From contig JAKVCX010000006.1 of NCBI GenBank assembly GCA_022448525.1, positions 62,001 through 126,000 of the forward strand: DNA of 64,000 bases, given 5' to 3'. Within the stretch, counting starts at the first letter, position 1; every line of letters begins with the position of its first letter. The notes under the pieces were generated by a model. The model saw nothing but the letters and a program-made list of their open reading frames with translations. It ran no database searches and was not told the DNA's origin. This document shows positions 44,265 to 52,226 of this stretch, piece by piece. The stretch comes from Tenacibaculum sp. Its GTDB lineage: Bacteria > Bacteroidota > Bacteroidia > Flavobacteriales > Flavobacteriaceae. The position numbers and the translations under genes were made by a program.

Positions 44265-44627
44265 ATGAAAAAAGTAATAGCAATTTTAGTATTAGTAGTA
44301 GGTTTCGCTTTTAATGCAAACGCACAAGATGCAAAAACTGTAGCGTTAGAACAAACTAAAGGAGAATTCACTCAAAAATCATTAACATTATCAGAAGGAA
44401 CTTATGTATTTGAAATTTCAAATAGTAATGTTGGAAAAGATGTTGGGTTTGTTTTAGCTCCTAAAGGAAAAACATCTCAGAAAGATCATATTAAAGAGGC
44501 ATATGTTACATCATTAGCGAAGAATAACTCAAAGTCTTCATCTAAGAAAGTAACACTTACAAAAGGAGAATATGTTTACTTCTGTCCACTTAATCCAACA
44601 CCTCAATATACACTTATTGTTAAGTAA
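44265..44627 (+). CDS. Secreted cupredoxin-like protein lacking a full copper site
   Basis: 120 residues with a Sec signal (MKKVIAILVLVVGFAFNANA-QD). The mature part has the beta-sandwich pattern of small cupredoxins: YVFEISNSNVGKDVGFVLAP and KGEYVYFCPLNPTPQYTLIV. The end keeps the Cys (C107) but has Asn/Pro/Gln where blue-copper proteins have His and Met, and no upstream ligand His is evident. Copper binding is therefore doubtful. Probably in one transcript with the AhpD-like gene; terminator follows. Confidence 0.7.
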   Translation: MKKVIAILVLVVGFAFNANAQDAKTVALEQTKGEFTQKSLTLSEGTYVFEISNSNVGKDVGFVLAPKGKTSQKDHIKEAYVTSLAKNNSKSSSKKVTLTKGEYVYFCPLNPTPQYTLIVK

Positions 44628-44636
44628 TTTAGGTTA

Positions 44637-44681
44637 ATAACTAAAAAAGCTCAGCATTTTGCTGGGCTTTTTTTAGTTATT
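44637..44681. terminator. Bidirectional terminator
   Basis: AAAGCTCAGC / GCTGGGCTTT stem with ATTTT loop, extended by ACTAAAAA / TTTTTAGT arms. It serves the convergent cupredoxin-like and HhH genes. Confidence 0.85.
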
Positions 44682-44686
44682 ATGAA

Positions 44687-45280
44687 TTAGGCTTTTCCAC
44701 CATCAAGGTCGTCCTGCCATTTTTTGAGTTCTTTCCATTTTCCTTCTGAAGCTAATTTTGCTTGCTTAGGCCAAGTGTTTGGTTTGTGCATTCTAAATCG
44801 ATCACCACCACTTGTCAAAACTTCTTGACATTTTTCTACAGATGTTTCGCCGAGTGCTTTCCAGGTTTTTATTCCAAAGTTGTGAAATAACCCTTCAATT
44901 TTCGGACCGATACCTTCAACTACTTTTAAGTCGTCTTGTTTAATTTTTTTGCCAAAAGCGGCTTTAGCTGCACCCGCATCAAATGGAGTCGCTTCTGGAG
45001 TTTCAGTTGAAGCTGATAACGAGTTCGAAATATTAGTCTTGTTTGTAAAAGCTTGAGAAGCTTCTTTTGCTATTTTTAAATCAGATGTTAACTCTAGTTT
45101 TGTTTTTTGACAGGCTTTTAATTCTGCTTCTAAAGAAGAAATTCTGTTTTTAAGATTCATTAATTCTTCTGCAGATGAATTGTTGTTGCTTTCATGATTT
45201 GATAAAACATGTCTTCCTAACAAGTATCCTAAGAGAGCTGATATCAGTCCGACTAAAATAGGTATGATGATACATGCCAT
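44687..45280 (-). CDS. Membrane-anchored coiled-coil protein with HhH domain
   Basis: 197 residues. N-terminal membrane helix (IIIPILVGLISALLGYLLG), a coiled coil (about 40-75: MNLKNRISSLEAELKACQK), a flexible Ser/Thr/Ala linker, then a C-terminal helix-hairpin-helix block DLKVVEGIGPKIEGLFHNFG followed by WKALGETSVEKCQEVL. The HhH suggests nucleic-acid or protein binding on the cytoplasmic side. Encoded 14 bases downstream of an OmpA-family protein, so the two form an operon that may link membrane and envelope. Function unknown. Confidence 0.8.
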   Translation of the reverse strand: MACIIIPILVGLISALLGYLLGRHVLSNHESNNNSSAEELMNLKNRISSLEAELKACQKTKLELTSDLKIAKEASQAFTNKTNISNSLSASTETPEATPFDAGAAKAAFGKKIKQDDLKVVEGIGPKIEGLFHNFGIKTWKALGETSVEKCQEVLTSGGDRFRMHKPNTWPKQAKLASEGKWKELKKWQDDLDGGKA

Positions 45281-45294
45281 AATATGTAAATTTG

Positions 45295-46212
45295 TTATTT
45301 AATTGTTATTACTATTCTTCTGTTTTCGGCTTTTCCTTTTTCTGTTGAGTTGTCTGCGATCGGCTCGTTTTGACCTTTTGAAATTGCAGTGATTTTATTT
45401 TCCGGTATTCCGTTTTGAACTAAATAGCGTTTGGCGGAATTAGCTCTTTCTTGTCCAATACTCAAATTGGCGGTAGCATCTCCTGTGTTATCGGTATGAC
45501 CAGTAACGATGCATTGAGCTCCTTCTACTTGATCTAGATATTTAGCAATATCGGCCATCTCTTGTCGCTCTTCAGTTGTAAGATTGATATTCGTTTCACC
45601 AGTTTTAAAATGTAATACCAAAGGGTGTTCTTTGATATAATTACCTAACTTATTTAGTTCTTCGCTTCTATCCTTTAATTCAGAAAATGTAAAATCAACT
45701 GGTCCATGAAATACATTTAAAGAATCAGGTATCATTGCTTCTTTCAGTTTTCCTGACATATTCATAATGTTGGAAGGAATACCTTTCGAGGTGAGGTAGT
45801 TTTTTACTGAGATTGCTCTTGCAAATCCAAGGTTAGGATATGCAGATTTGTTTGATTCTTTTTCGGTGTAATATCCAGTGATAGATAACCCATTTTTAGA
45901 ATTAGTACTTAAATAATCCTTTAATTTCTTTAGCTCTAAATCTAAATTAGAGGTTACTGGACTAAGAAATTTGTAGCTAGAGCTTTCAAATTTAAAATTA
46001 TCGGAAGTACTCAAAGAAAAGCTTCCATTATCATCTTTAATTGTAAAAGGGTGAAATGTAGGAGATTCAATTTTCTTTTGATCATTGTTAATCATGTTAG
46101 AAGATGAAGAGTCTTCTTTTTCATTGTTATTACAACATAATTTCCAACTGAAGTAAGTTCCGACTAAAATAGTGATGAGTATACCTAAGAGATACGTGAG
46201 TTTTTTAGTCAT
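45295..46212 (-). CDS. OmpA family protein with a degenerate second copy
   Basis: 305 residues. One N-terminal hydrophobic helix (LTYLLGILITILVGTYFSW) with adjacent CC. The C-terminal OmpA/MotB peptidoglycan-binding domain (about 190-300) has VTGHTDNTGDATANLSIGQ and AENRRIVI. Residues about 70-165 read as a diverged copy (LSITGYYTEKESNKS..LGFARAISVKNYL). It is anchored in a membrane and probably contacts peptidoglycan. First gene of the pair with the HhH protein. Confidence 0.87.
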   Translation of the reverse strand: MTKKLTYLLGILITILVGTYFSWKLCCNNNEKEDSSSSNMINNDQKKIESPTFHPFTIKDDNGSFSLSTSDNFKFESSSYKFLSPVTSNLDLELKKLKDYLSTNSKNGLSITGYYTEKESNKSAYPNLGFARAISVKNYLTSKGIPSNIMNMSGKLKEAMIPDSLNVFHGPVDFTFSELKDRSEELNKLGNYIKEHPLVLHFKTGETNINLTTEERQEMADIAKYLDQVEGAQCIVTGHTDNTGDATANLSIGQERANSAKRYLVQNGIPENKITAISKGQNEPIADNSTEKGKAENRRIVITIK

Positions 46213-46460
46213 AGTTTTTGATTTATCTTGTTGATTGTTAAATTATTAAATTTTTTCTAAAGTTTTAACAATCTAGTTTTCAAACTGATATAATTTTATG
46301 TGTTTTTGATGATTTTGTTCTGTAAAGTGTTGGTTTTCAGAATTGTTAAGGAAATTCTAAAAATGTTATTGTTACGTTAATTACCGGTTTTTAGTGAAAC
46401 ATTTTTGAAATAGGGGCGTCTTTTAAGCAAATAACCTTTTTAACTTAAATTATTTAGAAC

Positions 46461-46844
46461 ATGAAAAAAATCATTTTAACCATCGCTTTATTTTTAGGAG
46501 CTTTCTCTACAACTGTAAATGCAACAGAAACTCCAAAACCAGAGAAAATTACTGTAACTAAGTACACTGAGGTTTCACCTTTTTGTACATTAATTAGAGA
46601 AGGAAATTATGAAGCTGTTAAGGCTTTAATTAAAAGTGGAGAAGATGTAAATCAAAAATCTACAGGTTTAACTCCGTTAATGTTTGCAGCTCGTTATAAT
46701 AGAGCAGATATTGCAAAATTATTAATTGCAAACGGAGCTAAATTAAAAGCTAAATCTAAAAGAGGATATACAGCTTTAAAATGGGCGAAGTTAGCAAAGG
46801 CTAATGAAACAATGGCTGTTATCAAGCAAGCAATGGAGAGTTAA
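46461..46844 (+). CDS. Secreted ankyrin-repeat protein
   Basis: 127 residues with signal peptide MKKIILTIALFLGAFSTTVNA. Residues about 45-125 hold two to three ankyrin repeats (REGNYEAVKALIKSGEDVNQ; GLTPLMFAARYNRADIAKLL; RGYTALKWAKLAKA). Exported short ankyrin proteins are frequent in flavobacteria; they are thought to mediate protein contacts. No catalytic motif. Single gene with a terminator shared with rplY. Confidence 0.87.
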   Translation: MKKIILTIALFLGAFSTTVNATETPKPEKITVTKYTEVSPFCTLIREGNYEAVKALIKSGEDVNQKSTGLTPLMFAARYNRADIAKLLIANGAKLKAKSKRGYTALKWAKLAKANETMAVIKQAMES

Positions 46845-46884
46845 AATGCACATATATATTATTGTGTAAATTGATTGAATTAAA

Positions 46885-46916
46885 AAAGACCTACAATTTT
46901 GTAGGTCTTTCTTTTT
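46885..46916. terminator. Bidirectional terminator
   Basis: Stem AAAGACCTAC / GTAGGTCTTT (46885-46910), loop AATTTT, T-run; lies between the ankyrin gene and rplY. Confidence 0.85.
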
Positions 46917-46937
46917 ATATTGAAATTAAAGAATTTC

Positions 46938-47513
46938 TTAATCTTCCGATTCAGCTGCTGCTTTAGCTGCGTTACGAGACATACGAACTTGAGCAACCAC
47001 TGTGTTATCTGGGTGTAAGAAAGTATAGTTATCGCTTGCTAACTCAGTAACATAAAGTTTGTTACCGATTTCTAATTCTGTGATATCAGCTTCAATAAAA
47101 TCAGGTAAGTTTGCTGGTAAAGCTTTCACTTTTAATTTACGCATGTTGTGACGTAAAGCACCACCAATCATAACCCCTTTAGAGCTACCAACTAATCTCA
47201 CTGGAATTTCCATAGTTACCGCTTTATCTTCAAATAATTGATAAAAGTCGATGTGTAAGATTCTGTCAGTTACTGGGTGAAACTGGATGTCCTGTAAAAC
47301 AGCGGCATAAGTTTGACCGTCAACTTCAATCGAAGCAGTATATACGTTTGGAGTATACACTAAGCTCTTGAACGCTTTTTCATCAGCTGAAAAGTGAACA
47401 GGTTTATCTCCTCCGTATAATACGCAAGGAACCTTTCCAGCATTACGTAAGGCTTTAGTCGCTGACTTACCTACGCTTTCTCTTTGAGATCCATTAATCG
47501 TAATCGATTGCAT
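46938..47513 (-). CDS. rplY: 50S ribosomal protein L25, CTC type
   Basis: 191-residue L25/TL5/CTC protein binding 5S rRNA. N-terminal L25 domain ([21 protein letters not shown]) plus the C-terminal CTC domain ([27 protein letters not shown]). The longer CTC form is usual in Bacteroidota, where E. coli has only ~94 residues. Acidic Ala-rich C terminus. It follows prs by 18 bases, the conserved prs-rplY pairing. Confidence 0.95.
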   Translation of the reverse strand: MQSITINGSQRESVGKSATKALRNAGKVPCVLYGGDKPVHFSADEKAFKSLVYTPNVYTASIEVDGQTYAAVLQDIQFHPVTDRILHIDFYQLFEDKAVTMEIPVRLVGSSKGVMIGGALRHNMRKLKVKALPANLPDFIEADITELEIGNKLYVTELASDNYTFLHPDNTVVAQVRMSRNAAKAAAESED

Positions 47514-47531
47514 TGTTATATTTATTTAAAA

Positions 47532-48473
47532 TTACATTAAAAATTGATCGCTGATAGATGTGTTCGATTGAACTTTACGCATCACCTCCGCGAATAATGG
47601 CGCGCAAGATACAACTTTTATTTTAGAAATCTCCTTTTTTAAAGGAATTGTATCTGAGACAATTAACTCTGTTAATTTTGAATTTTCAATTCTGTCATAC
47701 GCACTACCAGAAAGTATTGGATGTGTACAAATAGCACGAACTGATTTTGCTCCTCTTTCAACCATTAAGTCTGCAGCTCTAGTAAGTGTTCCTCCAGTAT
47801 CAATCATATCATCAACTAAAATTACATTCTTACCTTCAACTTCACCAATAAGCTCCATGTGTTCAATAACATTTGCTTTCTTACGTTGCTTGTAACAAAT
47901 TACAACTTCGCTTGCTAAATATTTAGAGTAAGCATAAGCTCTTTTTGATCCTCCCATATCTGGAGAAGCAATAGTTAAGTTTTCTAACTGTAAACTTTCG
48001 ATGTACGACATGAAAATTGTTGAGGCATATAAATGATCAACAGGTTTTTCAAAGAAACCTTGAATTTGATCAGCATGTAAATCCATTGTCATAATTCTTG
48101 TAGCACCAGCTGCTTGTAAAAGATTTGCAACTAACTTTGCTCCAATAGCAACTCTTGGTTTATCTTTTCTATCTTGTCTTGCCCAACCAAAGTATGGCAT
48201 TACCGCTGTAATATGACGTGCAGAAGCTCTTTTAGCAGCATCTAACATCAATAACATTTCCATTAAATTATCTGCACTTGGAAAAGTTGATCCAATAATA
48301 AAAACTCGGCGACCTCTAACTGATTCTTCAAAAGCAGGTTGAAATTCACCATCGCTAAAATGCGTAGTTTTTACGTTTCCTAATTCAGCATTAAATTCCT
48401 TTGCTATTTTTTGTGCAAGCTCTGTACTTTGCGAACAAGCAAAAAGCTTTGGTGATAATTGTGTCGTTGACAT
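47532..48473 (-). CDS. prs: Ribose-phosphate pyrophosphokinase
   Basis: 313 residues. Makes PRPP from ribose 5-phosphate and ATP for nucleotide, His and Trp synthesis. Motifs: FSDGEFQPAFEESVRG, PYFGWARQDRKDKPR, metal-binding MDLHADQIQGFF, and the PRPP loop VILVDDMIDTGGT. A minus-strand -7-like TACTTTTG (48507-48514) lies 33 bases before the start. First gene of the prs-rplY operon. Full length, nothing missing. Confidence 0.97.
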   Translation of the reverse strand: MSTTQLSPKLFACSQSTELAQKIAKEFNAELGNVKTTHFSDGEFQPAFEESVRGRRVFIIGSTFPSADNLMEMLLMLDAAKRASARHITAVMPYFGWARQDRKDKPRVAIGAKLVANLLQAAGATRIMTMDLHADQIQGFFEKPVDHLYASTIFMSYIESLQLENLTIASPDMGGSKRAYAYSKYLASEVVICYKQRKKANVIEHMELIGEVEGKNVILVDDMIDTGGTLTRAADLMVERGAKSVRAICTHPILSGSAYDRIENSKLTELIVSDTIPLKKEISKIKVVSCAPLFAEVMRKVQSNTSISDQFLM

Positions 48474-48557
48474 CTCGAATTAATTTTTAGTATGTGTTGT
48501 GTGTGGCAAAAGTAAAATTATTTTAAAGAGTATTAAAACGTTTTTATTTTAAATTAC

Positions 48558-48565
48558 TAGATTTG
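48558..48565 (+). promoter_or_regulatory. Promoter -7 element for tRNA-Leu
   Basis: TAGATTTG fits TAnnTTTG, 16 bases before the tRNA 5' end. Confidence 0.45.
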
Positions 48566-48581
48566 CACTTCCATAATTTTA

Positions 48582-48665
48582 GCCAAAGTGGTGGAATTGG
48601 TAGACACGTCGGATTCAAAATCCGATGCTCATTAGAGCGTGTGGGTTCGAGTCCCACCTTTGGTA
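48582..48665 (+). tRNA. tRNA-Leu (CAA anticodon)
   Basis: 84-base class II tRNA. Acceptor GCCAAAG / CTTTGGT with a G-U first pair and discriminator A at 48665. Anticodon stem TCGGA / TCCGA with loop TTCAAAA, so anticodon CAA (48616-48618) reads UUG. A long variable arm (TGCTCATTAGAGCGT) confirms Leu, and the T arm is GTGGGTTCGAGTCCCAC. CCA is not encoded. Confidence 0.95.
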
Positions 48666-48772
48666 CTAAAGTTTCTTCAATTTTCAATACCTTTTTTTAA
48701 ATAGAATACATTAAAAAATGGTTTCCTATTTTTAATTATTTGTAGTTTCTTTGATTTAAAATTTTATCAAAA

Positions 48773-50419
48773 ATGGCTGTAAAAAGAATATATCTAATTT
48801 TCATTATTTCTATAATAGTTGCTTGTAAAAAACAAGAAAAGAAGTTTGCTCCAATTTCATTACCGAAAAATTTAATCACTAAAAATAAAGAACTCACTAA
48901 AAAAGAGAAAGAAACTTGGTTTCTGAAAGATATTTTATCAGATACAATTCCAGGGTTAAGTTTAGAAAGGTTAAGAGATAGTTTTCAGTTTAAGAATCCT
49001 GAGAAGAGAATTATAGTAGCTGTATTAGATACTGAAGTTGACATTGATCATAACGTTATAAAGAATAATGTGTGGGTCAATAAAGATGAAATTCCTGATA
49101 ATGGAGTTGATGATGATAAAAATGGATACATTGATGATATAAACGGTTGGAATTTCTTAGGAGCTAAAAATGGAGAGAACAATACATTTACTTCATATTC
49201 ATATACGAGAGTTGTGAAAAAATTAGCTCCGAAATATGAGCATTTAAAAGACACTGATAGTATAGATTCACAGGAGTATAATTATTATTTGGCTGCTAAG
49301 AAAAGGTTCGAAAGAATGAAAAAGTATGCAAAAGAAGATATTGATTATGCAAATATGCTTATTAATTCATTAAATAATGTTGAGAATCATTTAACCAAAT
49401 ATTTCCCCAAAAAGCAATTCAATATTGCATCCTTGGATAGTTTAAAAGAATTGTATCCGAATGATAAGGAATTACAGCGTTCTATCTTGATAAAGAGCAA
49501 TTTTATGAACTATGGTTTTTCTAGACAGTACATGAATAACTATAAGTTAAAGGCAGAAGCAAGAGAAGTGAAAATGCTGAATCTGGATTATGATGAACGT
49601 GCATTAACAGAAGATGATCCTGAAGATATAAATGATATTTTTTACGGAAATAATTTGGTTAGTAATAATACTGATTTCTTTTACCATGGAACAGAAATTA
49701 GTGGTTCAATTTTAAGAGTAAATGATAAGGTCGATATTATGCCCGTTTGTATAACACCAGTTGGTAATGAAAGTGATAAAGATATTGCGGTCGGAATTAA
49801 ATATGCAGTAGATAATGGTGCAAGTATTATTAACATGAGTTTCGGTAAAAGGTTCTCAATAAATACGCAATGGGTTTTAGATGCAATGAAGTATGCTGAA
49901 GAGCATAATGTTTTGATTGTGTCATCTGCTGGAAATTGGAATTATGATTTAAATAAAGTTAACAACTACTTTCCAAATGATAATATTAATAATGGGAAAG
50001 AATATGTAAACAACTTTATTTTAGTTGGCGGAATTACGAGTAAGTTAAATAAAGAGTTTAGATACGTTAATAGTAACTATGGAAACATCGATGTTGATGC
50101 TTTTGCTCCAGCTGTTGATATTTACACTACTTTTCCTAATAATATTTCTAGATTAGATACAGGAACTTCATTAGCGGCTTCTTTAACCTCTGGGATAGCA
50201 AGTTTAATTTATCAACAATATCCGAATCTTAAAGCTGCTCAAATAAAACAAATTTTAATGGATTCTGGATTAGAGTTTAAAGTAGAAGTAGATAATCCAG
50301 ATAGGGAAAAGAAAGAGAAAACAATTCCAATAAATAAACTTTCCAAATCTGGTAAAGTTATAAATGCTTATAATGCTTTAATTATGGCGGATAGTATTTC
50401 TAATTTGAAAAAATTGTAA
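48773..50419 (+). CDS. Subtilisin-like (S8) serine peptidase lipoprotein
   Basis: 548 residues with an SPII signal (lipobox IVAC, Cys about 18), so tethered in the envelope. Catalytic Asp86 (VAVLDTEVDIDH), His305 (YHGTEISG) and Ser466 (DTGTSLAAS), with oxyanion segment SSAGN. A calcium-site-like DNGVDDDKNGYIDD follows the Asp. Asp and His are 219 residues apart against about 30 in subtilisin, the space being a charged helical insert. DTE replaces DSG/DTG and the GTSMAAP Pro is Ser. Still looks active. Ten bases before uvrC. Confidence 0.9.
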   Translation: MAVKRIYLIFIISIIVACKKQEKKFAPISLPKNLITKNKELTKKEKETWFLKDILSDTIPGLSLERLRDSFQFKNPEKRIIVAVLDTEVDIDHNVIKNNVWVNKDEIPDNGVDDDKNGYIDDINGWNFLGAKNGENNTFTSYSYTRVVKKLAPKYEHLKDTDSIDSQEYNYYLAAKKRFERMKKYAKEDIDYANMLINSLNNVENHLTKYFPKKQFNIASLDSLKELYPNDKELQRSILIKSNFMNYGFSRQYMNNYKLKAEAREVKMLNLDYDERALTEDDPEDINDIFYGNNLVSNNTDFFYHGTEISGSILRVNDKVDIMPVCITPVGNESDKDIAVGIKYAVDNGASIINMSFGKRFSINTQWVLDAMKYAEEHNVLIVSSAGNWNYDLNKVNNYFPNDNINNGKEYVNNFILVGGITSKLNKEFRYVNSNYGNIDVDAFAPAVDIYTTFPNNISRLDTGTSLAASLTSGIASLIYQQYPNLKAAQIKQILMDSGLEFKVEVDNPDREKKEKTIPINKLSKSGKVINAYNALIMADSISNLKKL

Positions 50420-50428
50420 TTTCGTTCT

Positions 50429-52222
50429 ATGCCAACATCTTTAGAACTTCAAGTAAAAACATTACCCAGTTCTCCTGGGGTTTATCAATATTTCGATAAG
50501 GATGATGTAATCATTTATGTAGGTAAGGCAAAAAATTTAAAGAAAAGAGTTTCGTCATACTTTACTAAGAATCATGAGTATGGTAAAACAAGAGTTCTGG
50601 TAAAAAAAATTGTTCGTATTGAGCACATAGTTGTCAATACTGAAACAGATGCACTTTTACTAGAAAACAATCTGATCAAAAAATATAAACCTAGGTATAA
50701 TGTATTATTAAAAGATGATAAATCATATCCATGGATTTGTATTAAAAAAGAGCGTTTCCCACGTGTGTTTTTAACTAGAAGAGTCATTAAAGATGGTTCG
50801 GAATATTATGGTCCGTACACAAGTGTAAAAACAGTTCATAATTTGTTGGATTTAATAAAACAACTGTATCCTTTAAGAACTTGTAATTACGATTTAAGCA
50901 AACCTAAAGTAGATTCTGGAAAGTACAAAGTTTGTTTAGAATATCATTTAAAGAATTGTAAAGGCCCCTGTGAAGCTTATCAAGATGAAGAAGCTTACAT
51001 GGACAACATCAAGAAAATACGTAGCATTATAAAAGGAAACTTCAGGGAAAGTCTTGAAAGTTTGCATAATATAATGATGGAATATGCAGAAGCAATGAAT
51101 TTTGAGGAAGCGCAGTTGATAAAAGAAAAACTTGTTTCACTTCAAAATTATCAAGCAAAGTCAACAATTGTAAATCCTACAATTAATAATGTAGATGTAT
51201 TTTCAATTATTTCAGATGAAACACATGGTTATGCTAACTTCTTTAAAATAATGAATGGTTCTATCATTCAGTCTTACACTACAGAAATTAAAAAGAAGTT
51301 AGATGAAACTGATAAGGAATTGCTAGAGCTTTTTATTGTAGAAACTCGTCAGAGATTTAGTTCATTGTCTCGAGAAATTTATGTGCCTTTTGAGGTTGAA
51401 TTGGGAGATAAAATAAAGGTTACAGTTCCTAAATTAGGAGATAAAAAGAGAATTGTTGAACTTTCCTTACGAAATGCTAAGTATTATAGACAAGAGCAAT
51501 TCAAACAAATAAAAATTGTGGATCCTGATCGTCATGTGAAAAGAATCATGGCGCAAATGAAAAAAGATTTACGTTTAAAAGAAGAACCTGTTCATATTGA
51601 ATGTTTTGATAACTCCAATATCCAAGGAACAAATCCAGTTGCTGCTTGTGTTGTTTTTAAAGACGGAAAACCAAGTAAAAAAGATTACAGACATTTCAAC
51701 ATTAAAACTGTTGAAGGTCCAGATGATTTTGCTTCCATGGAGGAAGTAGTTTTTCGTAGGTATAAAAGATTACTTCAAGAAGACAAACCTTTACCACAAT
51801 TAATTGTAATTGATGGAGGAAAAGGACAACTTTCTTCTGCATTAAAAAGCTTAGATTTATTGGGCTTACGAGGAAGAATAGCGATAATTGGTATAGCAAA
51901 AAGATTAGAAGAAATATATTATCCAGGAGACAGTGTTCCTTTGTATTTAGATAAGAAATCTGAAACCTTAAAGATCATTCAGTATCTGCGAAATGAAGCG
52001 CACCGATTCGGAATTACATTCCATAGAAATAAAAGAAGTAAAAGCGCGATTCAATCGGAATTAGAGATGATTCCAGATGTTGGTAAACAAACGATAACAA
52101 ATCTGTTACGAAAATTTAAATCTGCGAAAAGAGTAAAAAATGCTACCTTAGAAGAGTTAATCGAAGTAGTAGGAAATGCTAGAGCTCAAAGAATTTATCA
52201 GTATTTCCATTCTAAAAAGTAG
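50429..52222 (+). CDS. uvrC: UvrABC system protein C
   Basis: 597-residue nuclease subunit of nucleotide excision repair, making both incisions with UvrB. N-terminal GIY-YIG (GVYQYFDKDDVIIYVGKAKN), Cys segment LKNCKGPCEAY, UVR domain (about 200-240), C-terminal RNase H-like endonuclease (IECFDNSNIQGTNPVAACV; LIVIDGGKGQLSSA) and a terminal HhH (IPDVGKQTITNLLRKF). It is the standard UvrC, alongside the UvrC-like fusion at 4.6 kb. Ends four bases before the patatin gene. Confidence 0.97.
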   Translation: MPTSLELQVKTLPSSPGVYQYFDKDDVIIYVGKAKNLKKRVSSYFTKNHEYGKTRVLVKKIVRIEHIVVNTETDALLLENNLIKKYKPRYNVLLKDDKSYPWICIKKERFPRVFLTRRVIKDGSEYYGPYTSVKTVHNLLDLIKQLYPLRTCNYDLSKPKVDSGKYKVCLEYHLKNCKGPCEAYQDEEAYMDNIKKIRSIIKGNFRESLESLHNIMMEYAEAMNFEEAQLIKEKLVSLQNYQAKSTIVNPTINNVDVFSIISDETHGYANFFKIMNGSIIQSYTTEIKKKLDETDKELLELFIVETRQRFSSLSREIYVPFEVELGDKIKVTVPKLGDKKRIVELSLRNAKYYRQEQFKQIKIVDPDRHVKRIMAQMKKDLRLKEEPVHIECFDNSNIQGTNPVAACVVFKDGKPSKKDYRHFNIKTVEGPDDFASMEEVVFRRYKRLLQEDKPLPQLIVIDGGKGQLSSALKSLDLLGLRGRIAIIGIAKRLEEIYYPGDSVPLYLDKKSETLKIIQYLRNEAHRFGITFHRNKRSKSAIQSELEMIPDVGKQTITNLLRKFKSAKRVKNATLEELIEVVGNARAQRIYQYFHSKK

Positions 52223-52226
52223 CTGT

